A stretch of DNA of 64,000 nt, taken from the NCBI GenBank assembly GCA_047639555.1, contig JBLIOE010000003.1, forward strand, positions 1 to 64,000, read 5' to 3'. Position 1 is the stretch's first letter; each line of letters begins with the position of its first letter. The notes below the pieces were generated by a model, which ran no database searches, was not told the origin of the DNA, and worked only from the letters and a program-made list of their open reading frames with translations. This document shows positions 35,726-43,152 of the stretch, piece by piece. The translations under genes were made by a program, and so were the position numbers. Source of the DNA: JAJRXC01 sp047639555 (GTDB taxonomy: Bacteria; Actinomycetota; Acidimicrobiia; Acidimicrobiales; Aldehydirespiratoraceae).

Positions 35726-38260
35726 CATCGGAATGGCCGCCAACGATGTGGCTCCCCACATGTTGAGGTCTTGACCGGGCACGATGCCGGTTGGAGGGCC
35801 GGATTGGCGGGCGAGGGAGACCGACTTGCCGCCGGCGCTCAACACGCTGCCACCGACCCCGATCTTGAGATCGAATTCGGCGTTGTCATGGCATGCACGG
35901 TCCTGATGGCCCGAACAGGTCGCGCCACACGCGGGGCGTTCCTGTTCGCCTCGGAGGTGGAGGCCGTAGTCGACCCCGAACCCGATGTGGGTGCTCACTC
36001 GTTCAGTGCTCGGCCAAACGGCAACCGGCACGAGCTGGCCGGCGAAGTGCACCGAGATGGTGAGGAAGTAGGCCTCCCACTCGTCGCTGTCTTTCATGGG
36101 GTGTTCGCCGTCACCTTCTGTGTGCTCGTAGTGGGTCTTGTCGCGGGTGTCGTGATCGTGACCGTCCCAACCACCGATGAGCGGGAGCGGTTGCGGATCG
36201 AGACTCTTGCGCTCTTCAGGGCTCATGTTTTGAATGGCTTCGGCGTGCCGTTCGAGTTCGTCGATATCGGTGCCGATGCCGTGGGCAAACAACATATTGG
36301 TGTCGCCGAAGGCGAGGCCGAGGGCGGCGCCATACGCGTTGAGTTCGACGGGGCACGCGTCGCCGGGGTTGTCGTTCGTGCATTCCTGGTCGGCGTTGAC
36401 CCGAACTTCACCCCATGAGCTGGTGTGGAAGGTGTGGGTGTGGGCGGTGCAACCGGGTTCGATCCAAGCCTTGACTCGACTGAGCTCGATATGGAGCATC
36501 TGGGTGGTGACGTCGGGGCGTTCTTCGCCTTGACCCCTTTGCCAGTAGGCACCGGGTTCACCGATGTCGGACTGGTCGACCGGGTTGCCTTGCCCGTGTT
36601 GCCAGTCTTGCCGGCCGGCTGGCCCCGAACGAGTGCCGGTGCTTGAAACCCAGGTGAGGGCGTTGGCGGCGGTTTCCATGACCGGGATGTAGAACCGTTC
36701 CGGCAAGACATCTTGGCGAAACGAGGCCACCGAATCGTGGAACAGCACCTCGGTCTCGACTTCGACGTTGTACTTGCAACAGGGACTCTCCCCCGGAGCG
36801 AGGGGCTTCACGTTGCGCCAGTTGCCGCCATCATTGACGTCCAGTTCCCAGCCGCACGAGCCAGCCTGGTCGACCTCTTCGCCATAAATTTCGGGGGGAC
36901 CAACGTCGCGAGGATCGTCATCGGGGGCCATGGTGTAGGTGACACTGGGATCGGCCGGCGCGGTTAAGCGACGGCGCCGAGCGATCATCGCAATTGTCGT
37001 TAACGCTGCCGCCGCCGCCGCCGCCGCCGCGATTGCGATGGCGATAATGGCCCACGGACCGCTGTCGCTGGCCGCGGCATCCTCTTCGTCGAGGTCATCG
37101 AGGATCTCCGCAAGAGCGTCGTCGATCTCGGCTTCGGCTGCTTCCTCGTCTTCGATGATTTCTTCGAGGATCTCGGCTTCGGCTGCTTCGAGAATGTCAT
37201 CGAGTTCTTCCTCGATGGCTTCTTCTGACGGTGCGCCAATGTCGAACCAGGCTGCGCCAGCCAAGAATCGGTCTGTCGCGGCTCGACCGAACTCGAACCG
37301 CAGGTAAGCAATGAAGCCCGCTTGGAAGGTCCCGTCCTCGGAGATATGGGTAAACACGCTCATACCGACACGGGAGAGGAAGGCGATCAGTCCTCGCTCT
37401 TGGGGCGTCAACTCGTCGTCCTGAACGGTGACCGCGGCCGATGATCCGGTGTAGAGCAGCGTCTGCGGGGCTGCGGGCTCGTCTTCGGTTGTACTTACCT
37501 CGACGCCCTGCGCAGCCCCGTAGTCGGCGAGCCCTCCGGCCGACACGACCATGGCCATGATGTTGCCGGAGCGGTAGTACATCGTGGCGATGTCGATGAG
37601 GGGGAAGCTCTCGGGCGGGGCGTAGCTCTTAACGTCGAGGGTGAGCACGCCGCCGTCGAGCACCGCGTTGGGGATGACGTTCGCGCCTTCCCAGGTGTCG
37701 CCCGCGAAGCTGCTGTTCCAGACGGGCAGGCCCGGAATCGTCAGCGGGAACCCCTCATTGATGGTTAATCCGGTTGAGAAGTCGTAGTCAGAATCGAATT
37801 GGACCCACATGAGGCTGGCGAGGTCGCCCGGGGCGAGCTGGCTGGTGGCAGTCTCCGCAAACGCGGTGTTGCCGGTGACTCCGGTGGGCGGGGCGGTCCA
37901 GTCGTCGGGGATCTGAATGGCGAGAGATCCACCGGCGACGGGGGTTGCCCCGGTGGGGTTGATGATCGGCGTGCCGTTGGGGTCGTCGCCGAACGCGTAC
38001 AGCAGGGGACTCACTGCTATCGAGGAAGCCTCGATGACGCGGAGCATGTCGGCCGAGAAGAGCCCAAGATTGTCCCACGCGGGGTTGGGGGTGAGCGCGG
38101 CCAAGCCGTCAAGGGTCGTGCCGAGTGCGGCCGCATCCGCTTCGGTGATAGCGGAGCTCGTCGTCGAGTCCTGGGCCGCCCCAGGAGTGGCGAATGTGAG
38201 CGTGGGTGCGAGAACGGTCACGATCAGAAGAACGGGCGTGAATCGGCGCAGCAAAGTCAT
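35720..38260 (-). CDS. large single-pass membrane protein of unknown function
   Basis: About 846 aa from the ATG at 38260, which has a GGGGAAG ribosome site upstream. A signal peptide (LLRRFTPVLLIVTVLAP...GAAQ) precedes a ~350-residue extracytoplasmic part, an acidic coiled-coil-like stretch of Glu/Asp/Ala/Ile (~350-395), one Ala-rich transmembrane helix at ~400-430 and a ~410-residue C-terminal part with several Cys (SCGWELD, SPCCKYN) and His-rich segments (DGHDHDTRDKTHYEH). I recognise no family. It follows the RiPP-associated genes on the same strand after a 159-bp gap, so a link to them is possible but unproven. Confidence 0.65.
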   Translation of the reverse strand: MTLLRRFTPVLLIVTVLAPTLTFATPGAAQDSTTSSAITEADAAALGTTLDGLAALTPNPAWDNLGLFSADMLRVIEASSIAVSPLLYAFGDDPNGTPIINPTGATPVAGGSLAIQIPDDWTAPPTGVTGNTAFAETATSQLAPGDLASLMWVQFDSDYDFSTGLTINEGFPLTIPGLPVWNSSFAGDTWEGANVIPNAVLDGGVLTLDVKSYAPPESFPLIDIATMYYRSGNIMAMVVSAGGLADYGAAQGVEVSTTEDEPAAPQTLLYTGSSAAVTVQDDELTPQERGLIAFLSRVGMSVFTHISEDGTFQAGFIAYLRFEFGRAATDRFLAGAAWFDIGAPSEEAIEEELDDILEAAEAEILEEIIEDEEAAEAEIDDALAEILDDLDEEDAAASDSGPWAIIAIAIAAAAAAAAALTTIAMIARRRRLTAPADPSVTYTMAPDDDPRDVGPPEIYGEEVDQAGSCGWELDVNDGGNWRNVKPLAPGESPCCKYNVEVETEVLFHDSVASFRQDVLPERFYIPVMETAANALTWVSSTGTRSGPAGRQDWQHGQGNPVDQSDIGEPGAYWQRGQGEERPDVTTQMLHIELSRVKAWIEPGCTAHTHTFHTSSWGEVRVNADQECTNDNPGDACPVELNAYGAALGLAFGDTNMLFAHGIGTDIDELERHAEAIQNMSPEERKSLDPQPLPLIGGWDGHDHDTRDKTHYEHTEGDGEHPMKDSDEWEAYFLTISVHFAGQLVPVAVWPSTERVSTHIGFGVDYGLHLRGEQERPACGATCSGHQDRACHDNAEFDLKIGVGGSVLSAGGKSVSLARQSGPPTGIVPGQDLNMWGATSLAAIPMP

Positions 38261-38413
38261 GAGCGAAGCTTCCCCTTGGGCCGTCATCGTGGCGTCATCG
38301 ATGCCAATTGGCTGAGCGGCGCGGGTAGCCAGGCGTATCGAGCAGCGGGGGTCCCTCGTCGGCCCGAACTTCGATCGGCGTGGCGTCGGGCCGAGCCAGG
38401 TCGTTTGTAGCGA

Positions 38414-38545
38414 CTGAAGTCAGGTCTCCGGGAGATCCTCTCGAACCAGAACTCGCTGGTAGACGGCCCGGACGGCAAGGGCTTCGCGAATCTCTTCGGT
38501 CATCCCCTCGGCGTACTCCGCTCGATACGCCTCATCGGTCACAAG
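38414..38545 (-). repeat. 132-bp duplicated segment, copy 2 (parental)
   Basis: This copy contains the natural 3' end of the membrane protein gene ending at 38420, so it is probably the source of the copy at 35205-35336. Confidence 0.9.
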
Positions 38546-39610
38546 TTGCACGGCAAACTGCAGACCCGACATCAGACCGATAAAGGCGGACACCAGCACC
38601 AGCTGCCGGGTGAAGATTAGTTCCGCTCCAAAGACCGACCAGCGGTACGCCCAGTCCTCAGCCTCGGTGAGTTCGACGGCGGTCGTCCATTGCACGAGCG
38701 TGGTTTCTCGCACGGTCAGCAGGCCAAAGAGTAAGTAGAACGCCGTGATCACGAGCGCAACCAGCAAAATCTGGATTGCCTGCGACACGAAGAGCAAAAG
38801 CGTCACGTTCCACTCCGCCCGACGGCCCAAGGCAGGGGCGTTGGGTTCGTCGGCATCGTTGGCTGGCACGATCTCTTCTACGGGTGTGGCGTCGCAGTAG
38901 GGCCGCACATCGGACCACTTCGAAAAGCGAGCCAGGTCCACGGTGATTCGTCGAACCGACAACATCACAAATGCGCTGCCGAGGCCGAGCACCAAGGCGG
39001 CCACGCAGCCAAAGAACGGCAGCGTGAAATCGTTGGCCACCTGCCACATCTCCGCGTTGAGAAAGATGAACGCCGAGAAGATCAACAAGATCGGCAGCGA
39101 CTTCATGGTCAGGTTCGCGATGTCGTTGAGCTGCGACACCATCTGCCCGAGCGACCATCGCATCATCGAGATCAGGCCCCACGACGTGAGGATAAAACCA
39201 ATCGCGAGAATCACCAGGTTCATGCCGACAATGATGAGCACGTTTTCGCCGAGTGCTTGCTGCGAACCAATCGCTGTCGGGATACACGGCAACACGACGT
39301 AAAGCAGCATCTCCGGCCAGCCCACTCGGTCCGGCAGCATCCACAATGGCCGACCGCGGAGCCGATTCACCAGCACGAATGCGCCGAGCACGAGCGCCAC
39401 TCCACCCAGTAGCGCCACACCCTGACTGACTCCCTGCCAACGATCGCCGAAGACAAGGAAGAGCTCAAGGAAAACGATCAAACCGAGAAACGGAAACATC
39501 CGCGTGAGAACGTCTTCACGAACGGAGTACCGGTCAATCAGATGCGGCAACCCTTGCCGCACAAACCATCGTTCGGTCCGGTCCCGCAGGACGTGTTCGC
39601 TACTCGCCAT
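38420..39610 (-). CDS. polytopic membrane protein, last gene of the RiPP operon
   Basis: About 396 aa from the ATG at 39610, eight bases after the dioxygenase stop. It has eight or nine predicted hydrophobic helices, including FPFLGLIVFLELFLVFG, VLIIVGMNLVILAIGFIL and IQILLVALVITAFYLLFGLL, with hydrophilic ends. I recognise no transporter motif. Tight spacing suggests it is co-translated with the dioxygenase and methyltransferase; it might provide export, immunity or a membrane docking site for the modified peptide, which is inference only. Confidence 0.7.
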   Translation of the reverse strand: MASSEHVLRDRTERWFVRQGLPHLIDRYSVREDVLTRMFPFLGLIVFLELFLVFGDRWQGVSQGVALLGGVALVLGAFVLVNRLRGRPLWMLPDRVGWPEMLLYVVLPCIPTAIGSQQALGENVLIIVGMNLVILAIGFILTSWGLISMMRWSLGQMVSQLNDIANLTMKSLPILLIFSAFIFLNAEMWQVANDFTLPFFGCVAALVLGLGSAFVMLSVRRITVDLARFSKWSDVRPYCDATPVEEIVPANDADEPNAPALGRRAEWNVTLLLFVSQAIQILLVALVITAFYLLFGLLTVRETTLVQWTTAVELTEAEDWAYRWSVFGAELIFTRQLVLVSAFIGLMSGLQFAVQLVTDEAYRAEYAEGMTEEIREALAVRAVYQRVLVREDLPET

Positions 39611-39618
39611 CGACTGGG

Positions 39619-40539
39619 TCAGCTCTGCGCGGGGCGCTGAAGGTCGGCGGTCATCGCCAACCACTTTGCCAGACGATCACGCTGACCGACGGCAAAGTCG
39701 TGAACACCTTCGGGAAGCGTCGTGCCCGAGAGGCCCGACTGCTCGTAGCTCAGCAGCGCCCGACAGATCACGCCGAGTCGGTGGTGGAGCGGAATTGCGC
39801 CGTCGAGTGGCACGAAATCATCGGCGTAGTTCTCGGCATCGGCCCGACAGCAATAGATCGAGAAGCTGATGCGCGGGGTCGCTGCGGCGTTGGAGCTTCG
39901 GCCGCCCCAGTGCAGCAGTCGCGTTGACCAGCCCAGCACATCGCCGGGCGACGCGGGTACGGCTCGCACAGAACTGAGCGAGCGCCGTCCGACTTCGAGG
40001 ACGTCAAGGTTATCGGGCACGTTCGGGTCACGATCGACCGGCAAGACGTAGATGCAGCCGTTGGTTGGCGACGCCTCGGTCAGCGGAATCCACGCGGTGA
40101 CAATGTCGGGAGATCCATCGGGGCGCACGGCATCGCCGAGGTTGCCGTCACGGTGCACGGCCCAACCGGAGCCCTCAGCGGTTGGAGGGACATACCACGC
40201 CCACAGGTCACCGCCAACGAGGTAGTTCGGACCGACGACGTCGTTCAGCACACCACCGGCTGCTCGGAGCAGGTTCCACACTTCGTCGTAGACGAACAGG
40301 AAAGGGGTAGGAATGCCATCCGCCGCGAGCCCTTCGACCGCAGTGGCCAGCGCCGCACACGCGGCCGGGTCGACCACGTTGCGTCCCTCGAAGTAGCCGC
40401 TGGTCCGCACGGCCTCGTGGGCCGACCCATCGGTGGTCGCCGCGCTGACCGATGCGTTGGGCACATCGGTGATGTGGAATTCCGGATGCCGCTCGAGCCA
40501 GAAAGAGCGGTCACCAAGACGGTCGATGTCGATCTCCAC
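39619..40539 (-). CDS. phytanoyl-CoA-dioxygenase-like Fe(II)/2-oxoglutarate oxygenase
   Basis: This 306-aa protein has the PhyH pattern: the iron facial triad is suggested by WAVHRDGNLGD (HxD, ~residues 126-136) and a distal His in STRLLHWGG (~208), followed by an Arg/Ser pair for 2-oxoglutarate. It would hydroxylate a C-H bond. It lies 6 nt after the PRMT-like methyltransferase and within the PqqD/kinase/precursor operon, so a residue in the RiPP core, for example a Lys side chain, is a reasonable candidate substrate. Confidence 0.8.
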   Translation of the reverse strand: MEIDIDRLGDRSFWLERHPEFHITDVPNASVSAATTDGSAHEAVRTSGYFEGRNVVDPAACAALATAVEGLAADGIPTPFLFVYDEVWNLLRAAGGVLNDVVGPNYLVGGDLWAWYVPPTAEGSGWAVHRDGNLGDAVRPDGSPDIVTAWIPLTEASPTNGCIYVLPVDRDPNVPDNLDVLEVGRRSLSSVRAVPASPGDVLGWSTRLLHWGGRSSNAAATPRISFSIYCCRADAENYADDFVPLDGAIPLHHRLGVICRALLSYEQSGLSGTTLPEGVHDFAVGQRDRLAKWLAMTADLQRPAQS

Positions 40540-40545
40540 GGCCGG

Positions 40546-41709
40546 TCAGTCGCCCGGCATGGCGGTGGAGTATCGAGCACTCGCTGACGCCACGAAATCT
40601 ATGGCTTGCTCATCGGCATGGCCGGGGATGCCGGCTGCAGCCAGCGCGGCGGTCGCTTCCGCCACCGTTGCCCCCTCAACAAAAGCGGCAAGTACGACGT
40701 GTAAGGCCCGCGCTTCAGGGCTGAGGGTGGGGACATGGGCGGGTTGCTGGCGCAGCAATACCGGGCGGGGGTCCTGGAGGTCGCCCTTGAGATCGGACTG
40801 ATCGAACCCGATGATCTTCTTGCCGTTGCGATGGAGTTCGGTGCGCCAGCGCCAGGTGTAGACACCCTTGAGCCAATGAGCGCCGATGACACACTTGAGC
40901 GTGTCGCCCGGTTCCACATCAAGGGCCCGGTGGAAGGGAAAGAACTCCGTGCCGTAGACGAGGTTCGAAGCGTCGGGCGCGTTGCTGTAGCTGAACCCGT
41001 CGGCCACCTCGGCGTCGAACCACATCTCGAGGCCATGAATGGTTCGACGGTCTTCGATCGTCCACTCGACCGTGCCCCGAACGGTGGGATCCGTGACCGT
41101 GTGGTAGTCGATGGTCGCCCAAGCTTGCGCCGGCGCGGCGAGATGCTCGGGACCAGCCCGATACATCTCGTGCCGGTTGACGACACGATCAATCACGTCG
41201 GTCATGTCGAGGTCATAGACGTCGGTTCGCCACGGGCCGACAACTCGGTCGTACGCATCGGGGTAGGTGACGGGCGCGGCGTAGAGGGTGTCGCGATGCG
41301 GAATCTGCGCCCCGCCCGGCTTCAACAGCCGGGTACGGGCATCCACGATGCTCGGGATGTGGAAGCCGTTGAGCGGCAGCCGATCGCGTAGGTCAGAGAC
41401 CACCACGTCGACCGGCGCCGGCGGCTGGAAGTCTTGGCTGATCCCCTCGATCACTGTGATCTGGTCGCCCATGCCGTTGCGTTCAGCGGCGAGGCGAGCG
41501 AGCCGGATCGACGGATCCGGGTCGAGGGCATACACATGGCCGGCTCCGAGCCGCACGCACAACATTGCGGTAGTGCCGGGCCCACTCCCGATGTCGAGCA
41601 CCACGGCGCCGGGGGTGATCGCCGCCGTAAGTGCGCCGATGTATGCGTCCATCCGAACGCGGTCGACGATCATCGCGCCGAACTGACCAAGCGAATAGAC
41701 CGAACTCAT
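40546..41709 (-). CDS. PRMT-like protein methyltransferase in the RiPP operon
   Basis: This 387-aa protein has an N-terminal class I SAM domain with motif I VVLDIGSGPGT (~37-47), an acidic post-I residue (ALDPD) and the protein-arginine-methyltransferase-like linker VVVSDLRDRL, followed by a beta-barrel-like C-terminal domain (EWTIEDRRTIHGLEMWFDAE). The double-E loop of true PRMTs is not clear. It lies 6 nt after the PqqD-like gene. Likely targets are Lys, Arg or backbone N in the peptide; the core has seven Lys and no Arg, so Lys methylation is the simplest guess. Confidence 0.75.
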   Translation of the reverse strand: MSSVYSLGQFGAMIVDRVRMDAYIGALTAAITPGAVVLDIGSGPGTTAMLCVRLGAGHVYALDPDPSIRLARLAAERNGMGDQITVIEGISQDFQPPAPVDVVVSDLRDRLPLNGFHIPSIVDARTRLLKPGGAQIPHRDTLYAAPVTYPDAYDRVVGPWRTDVYDLDMTDVIDRVVNRHEMYRAGPEHLAAPAQAWATIDYHTVTDPTVRGTVEWTIEDRRTIHGLEMWFDAEVADGFSYSNAPDASNLVYGTEFFPFHRALDVEPGDTLKCVIGAHWLKGVYTWRWRTELHRNGKKIIGFDQSDLKGDLQDPRPVLLRQQPAHVPTLSPEARALHVVLAAFVEGATVAEATAALAAAGIPGHADEQAIDFVASASARYSTAMPGD

Positions 41710-41715
41710 CGAGGT

Positions 41716-41994
41716 TCAGTCGCCGACGACGAGGCCGCGTTTGACCAAGTCCGCCACGAGTTCGGCGACATCGGCCCGCACGTTTTCCACGGGTTCGCCC
41801 GTGGCCGCCGCGGTGGCGGCCGCCAATGCTTCGAGATCGCCGCCCTCAGCCAAGGCCGCCCAGATCGCGGTGCCGAACTCGTTCAGCCCGAAGTAGAGCT
41901 CAGTGTTGAGATCGAGGATCACCGACTCGCCATCGGGAAGCTCGCTCACGAGGATGTCATCGGACGGCCGCTTCGCCGTGTTATCGCCAGTCAT
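41716..41994 (-). CDS. PqqD-like RiPP recognition element (RRE) protein
   Basis: This 92-aa protein shows the PqqD fold: a strand pair (ILVSELPDGESVILDLNTELYFGLNE), the signature LNEFGTAIWAALAEGG, a helical middle, and a final winged helix ending LVADLVKRGLVV. In RiPP pathways this domain binds the leader peptide and presents the core to the modifying enzymes. The leader encoded at 43020 carries the lasso-type YxxP motif known to bind such B1 proteins. The gene lies between the methyltransferase and the HprK-like kinase, with 6 and 19 nt gaps. Confidence 0.9.
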   Translation of the reverse strand: MTGDNTAKRPSDDILVSELPDGESVILDLNTELYFGLNEFGTAIWAALAEGGDLEALAAATAAATGEPVENVRADVAELVADLVKRGLVVGD

Positions 41995-42013
41995 GCCGTT
42001 GAGGATGTCAGGC

Positions 42014-42889
42014 TCAGCGCAGGAATGCCAGGACCCGCTGGGCCAGATCCTCGGGCGACTCGAAGTGGCGCTCGCAAGCAATGACTGGTGCCGTACTCGC
42101 GATGCGGGTCGCAGCGTGCAATGTATTGCGCTGTGCCTCGCGGCTTGCGGCAAACGGGCTGTACGCCTGCTTCACCACCTGTCCGGCCGCCTGGGCCGAA
42201 CCAACAACGGGAGCGAATCCCTCGGCGTCGCGGGAAATCACGATCGCCAGGTCGAGACTGATCGGCCCGTGGACGGCCTCTCGAAGCTGCCGCGCCTTTC
42301 CGCCGGGGTCGCGATCCGAACGGTTGTCGGTGTTGGTACGCACAAACAACGGACCGGGTTGAACAATGCCATCGGCGTCGAGCGCGAGGAGGTCGTCGCT
42401 GACAAGCAGGCCGCCCTGGTCAAGCAACGCGAGCCCGAGCGAAGACTTGCCGTAGCCAGAGCCGCCCATCACCGCGATCCCCAGGCCGTCGATCTGCACA
42501 ACAAACGCATGAAAGGAAGTCCAGCCGCGGGTGCCCAGAACTAGCGACATGACCGGATTGAAATAACGTTCGAACGCCCGGGCTGGATCATCAGCATCGA
42601 CCGTCACGCCATCATCGGCCACGCCGAAGGCGGCGTCGGGCCAACGCAACACCAAGCCATCCGCAGCCCGGCTGCAGTTCACCTCCGGCGGTGCCGTGGA
42701 TCGCCAGATCTCGTCGCCACCGTGGGGAACATCACCCGCGAAAACGGACAAAGCCACCCCACCCTCAGAGGGACGGAGCGCAAAGTCAGCGCGAAAGCGA
42801 AGTTCGCTTTCGAGGGAAACGCCATAGGCCTGCCATTTCTGAGGCGAATCGAGCGGAGGCGAATCGCGCGGTGGCGAGCTCAGGTCCAA
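42014..42889 (-). CDS. HprK-like (HPr-kinase-related) RiPP-associated kinase
   Basis: About 291 aa, best start a TTG at 42889 that overlaps the precursor stop by 10 nt. A P-loop GGSGYGKSSL (~140-149) is preceded by a strand with HAFVVQIDG, as in HprK-type kinases, and followed by LVSDDLLAL, the acidic Walker-B-like Asp pair. Related kinases in lasso clusters (paeninodin type) phosphorylate the C-terminal Ser of the precursor; here the precursor ends in Thr. The N-terminus has an imperfect 15-bp tandem repeat giving SPPRDSPPLDSP. No HPr or PTS gene is nearby, so a role in carbon control is unlikely. Confidence 0.85.
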   Translation of the reverse strand: MDLSSPPRDSPPLDSPQKWQAYGVSLESELRFRADFALRPSEGGVALSVFAGDVPHGGDEIWRSTAPPEVNCSRAADGLVLRWPDAAFGVADDGVTVDADDPARAFERYFNPVMSLVLGTRGWTSFHAFVVQIDGLGIAVMGGSGYGKSSLGLALLDQGGLLVSDDLLALDADGIVQPGPLFVRTNTDNRSDRDPGGKARQLREAVHGPISLDLAIVISRDAEGFAPVVGSAQAAGQVVKQAYSPFAASREAQRNTLHAATRIASTAPVIACERHFESPEDLAQRVLAFLR

Positions 42890-43020
42890 CCGAAGCCGGC
42901 GCCGCCCTTGCTGCCCTTGCCTTTACCCTTGCCTTTTCCCTTACCTTTGCCGTTGCCACTGGTCGAAAGAGTCTCCACGGAGACCTTGCCAAGCGCAGAC
43001 AGTTCTGGTTTTTCGTACAT
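42880..43020 (-). CDS. RiPP precursor peptide with lasso-type leader and Gly-Lys repeat core
   Basis: This 46-residue ORF starts at the ATG at 43020. The leader YEKPELSALGKVSVETL (residues 2-18) fits the lasso leader consensus YxxPxLxxxGx5T exactly (Tyr2, Pro5, Leu7, Gly11, Thr17). Cleavage after residue 18, one past the conserved Thr, would release a 28-residue core beginning STSGNG, continuing with GKGKGKGKGKGKG (24-36) and ending SKGGAGFGWT. The core has seven Lys and no Asp, Glu or Cys, so neither a lasso ring nor thioethers can form. It sits between the ABC exporter and kinase genes, overlapping the latter. It is too short for ordinary gene calling. Confidence 0.85.
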   Translation of the reverse strand: MYEKPELSALGKVSVETLSTSGNGKGKGKGKGKGKGSKGGAGFGWT

Positions 43021-43090
43021 ATCGATCTTTTCTTTGAGCCAAACGGCTGCTGACCCGTGTGGTCACTATCCGTGAGGTTACGGGGAAAGA

Positions 43091-43129
43091 AGACACGTGT
43101 CTACCCCCCCCGCCAAATATCTCGCGAGA
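43091..43129. promoter_or_regulatory. two perfect palindromes upstream of the precursor gene
   Basis: AGACACGTGTCT (43091-43102, 12 bp) and TCTCGCGAGA (43120-43129, 10 bp) are both perfect palindromes. They lie in the 132-bp gap between the exporter stop and the precursor start, with a C8 run between them. A separate, regulated promoter for the precursor is plausible, since precursors usually need higher expression than the maturation enzymes. No cognate regulator gene is obvious in the cluster. Confidence 0.45.
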
Positions 43130-43152
43130 ATCGGTTCGAACGGCAGCGATCG

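Noticed and set aside
42014..42889. HPr kinase/phosphorylase of carbon catabolite control
   Set aside because: No HPr, PTS or CcpA genes are nearby, and the gene overlaps a RiPP precursor beside pqqD, so a peptide kinase is more likely.
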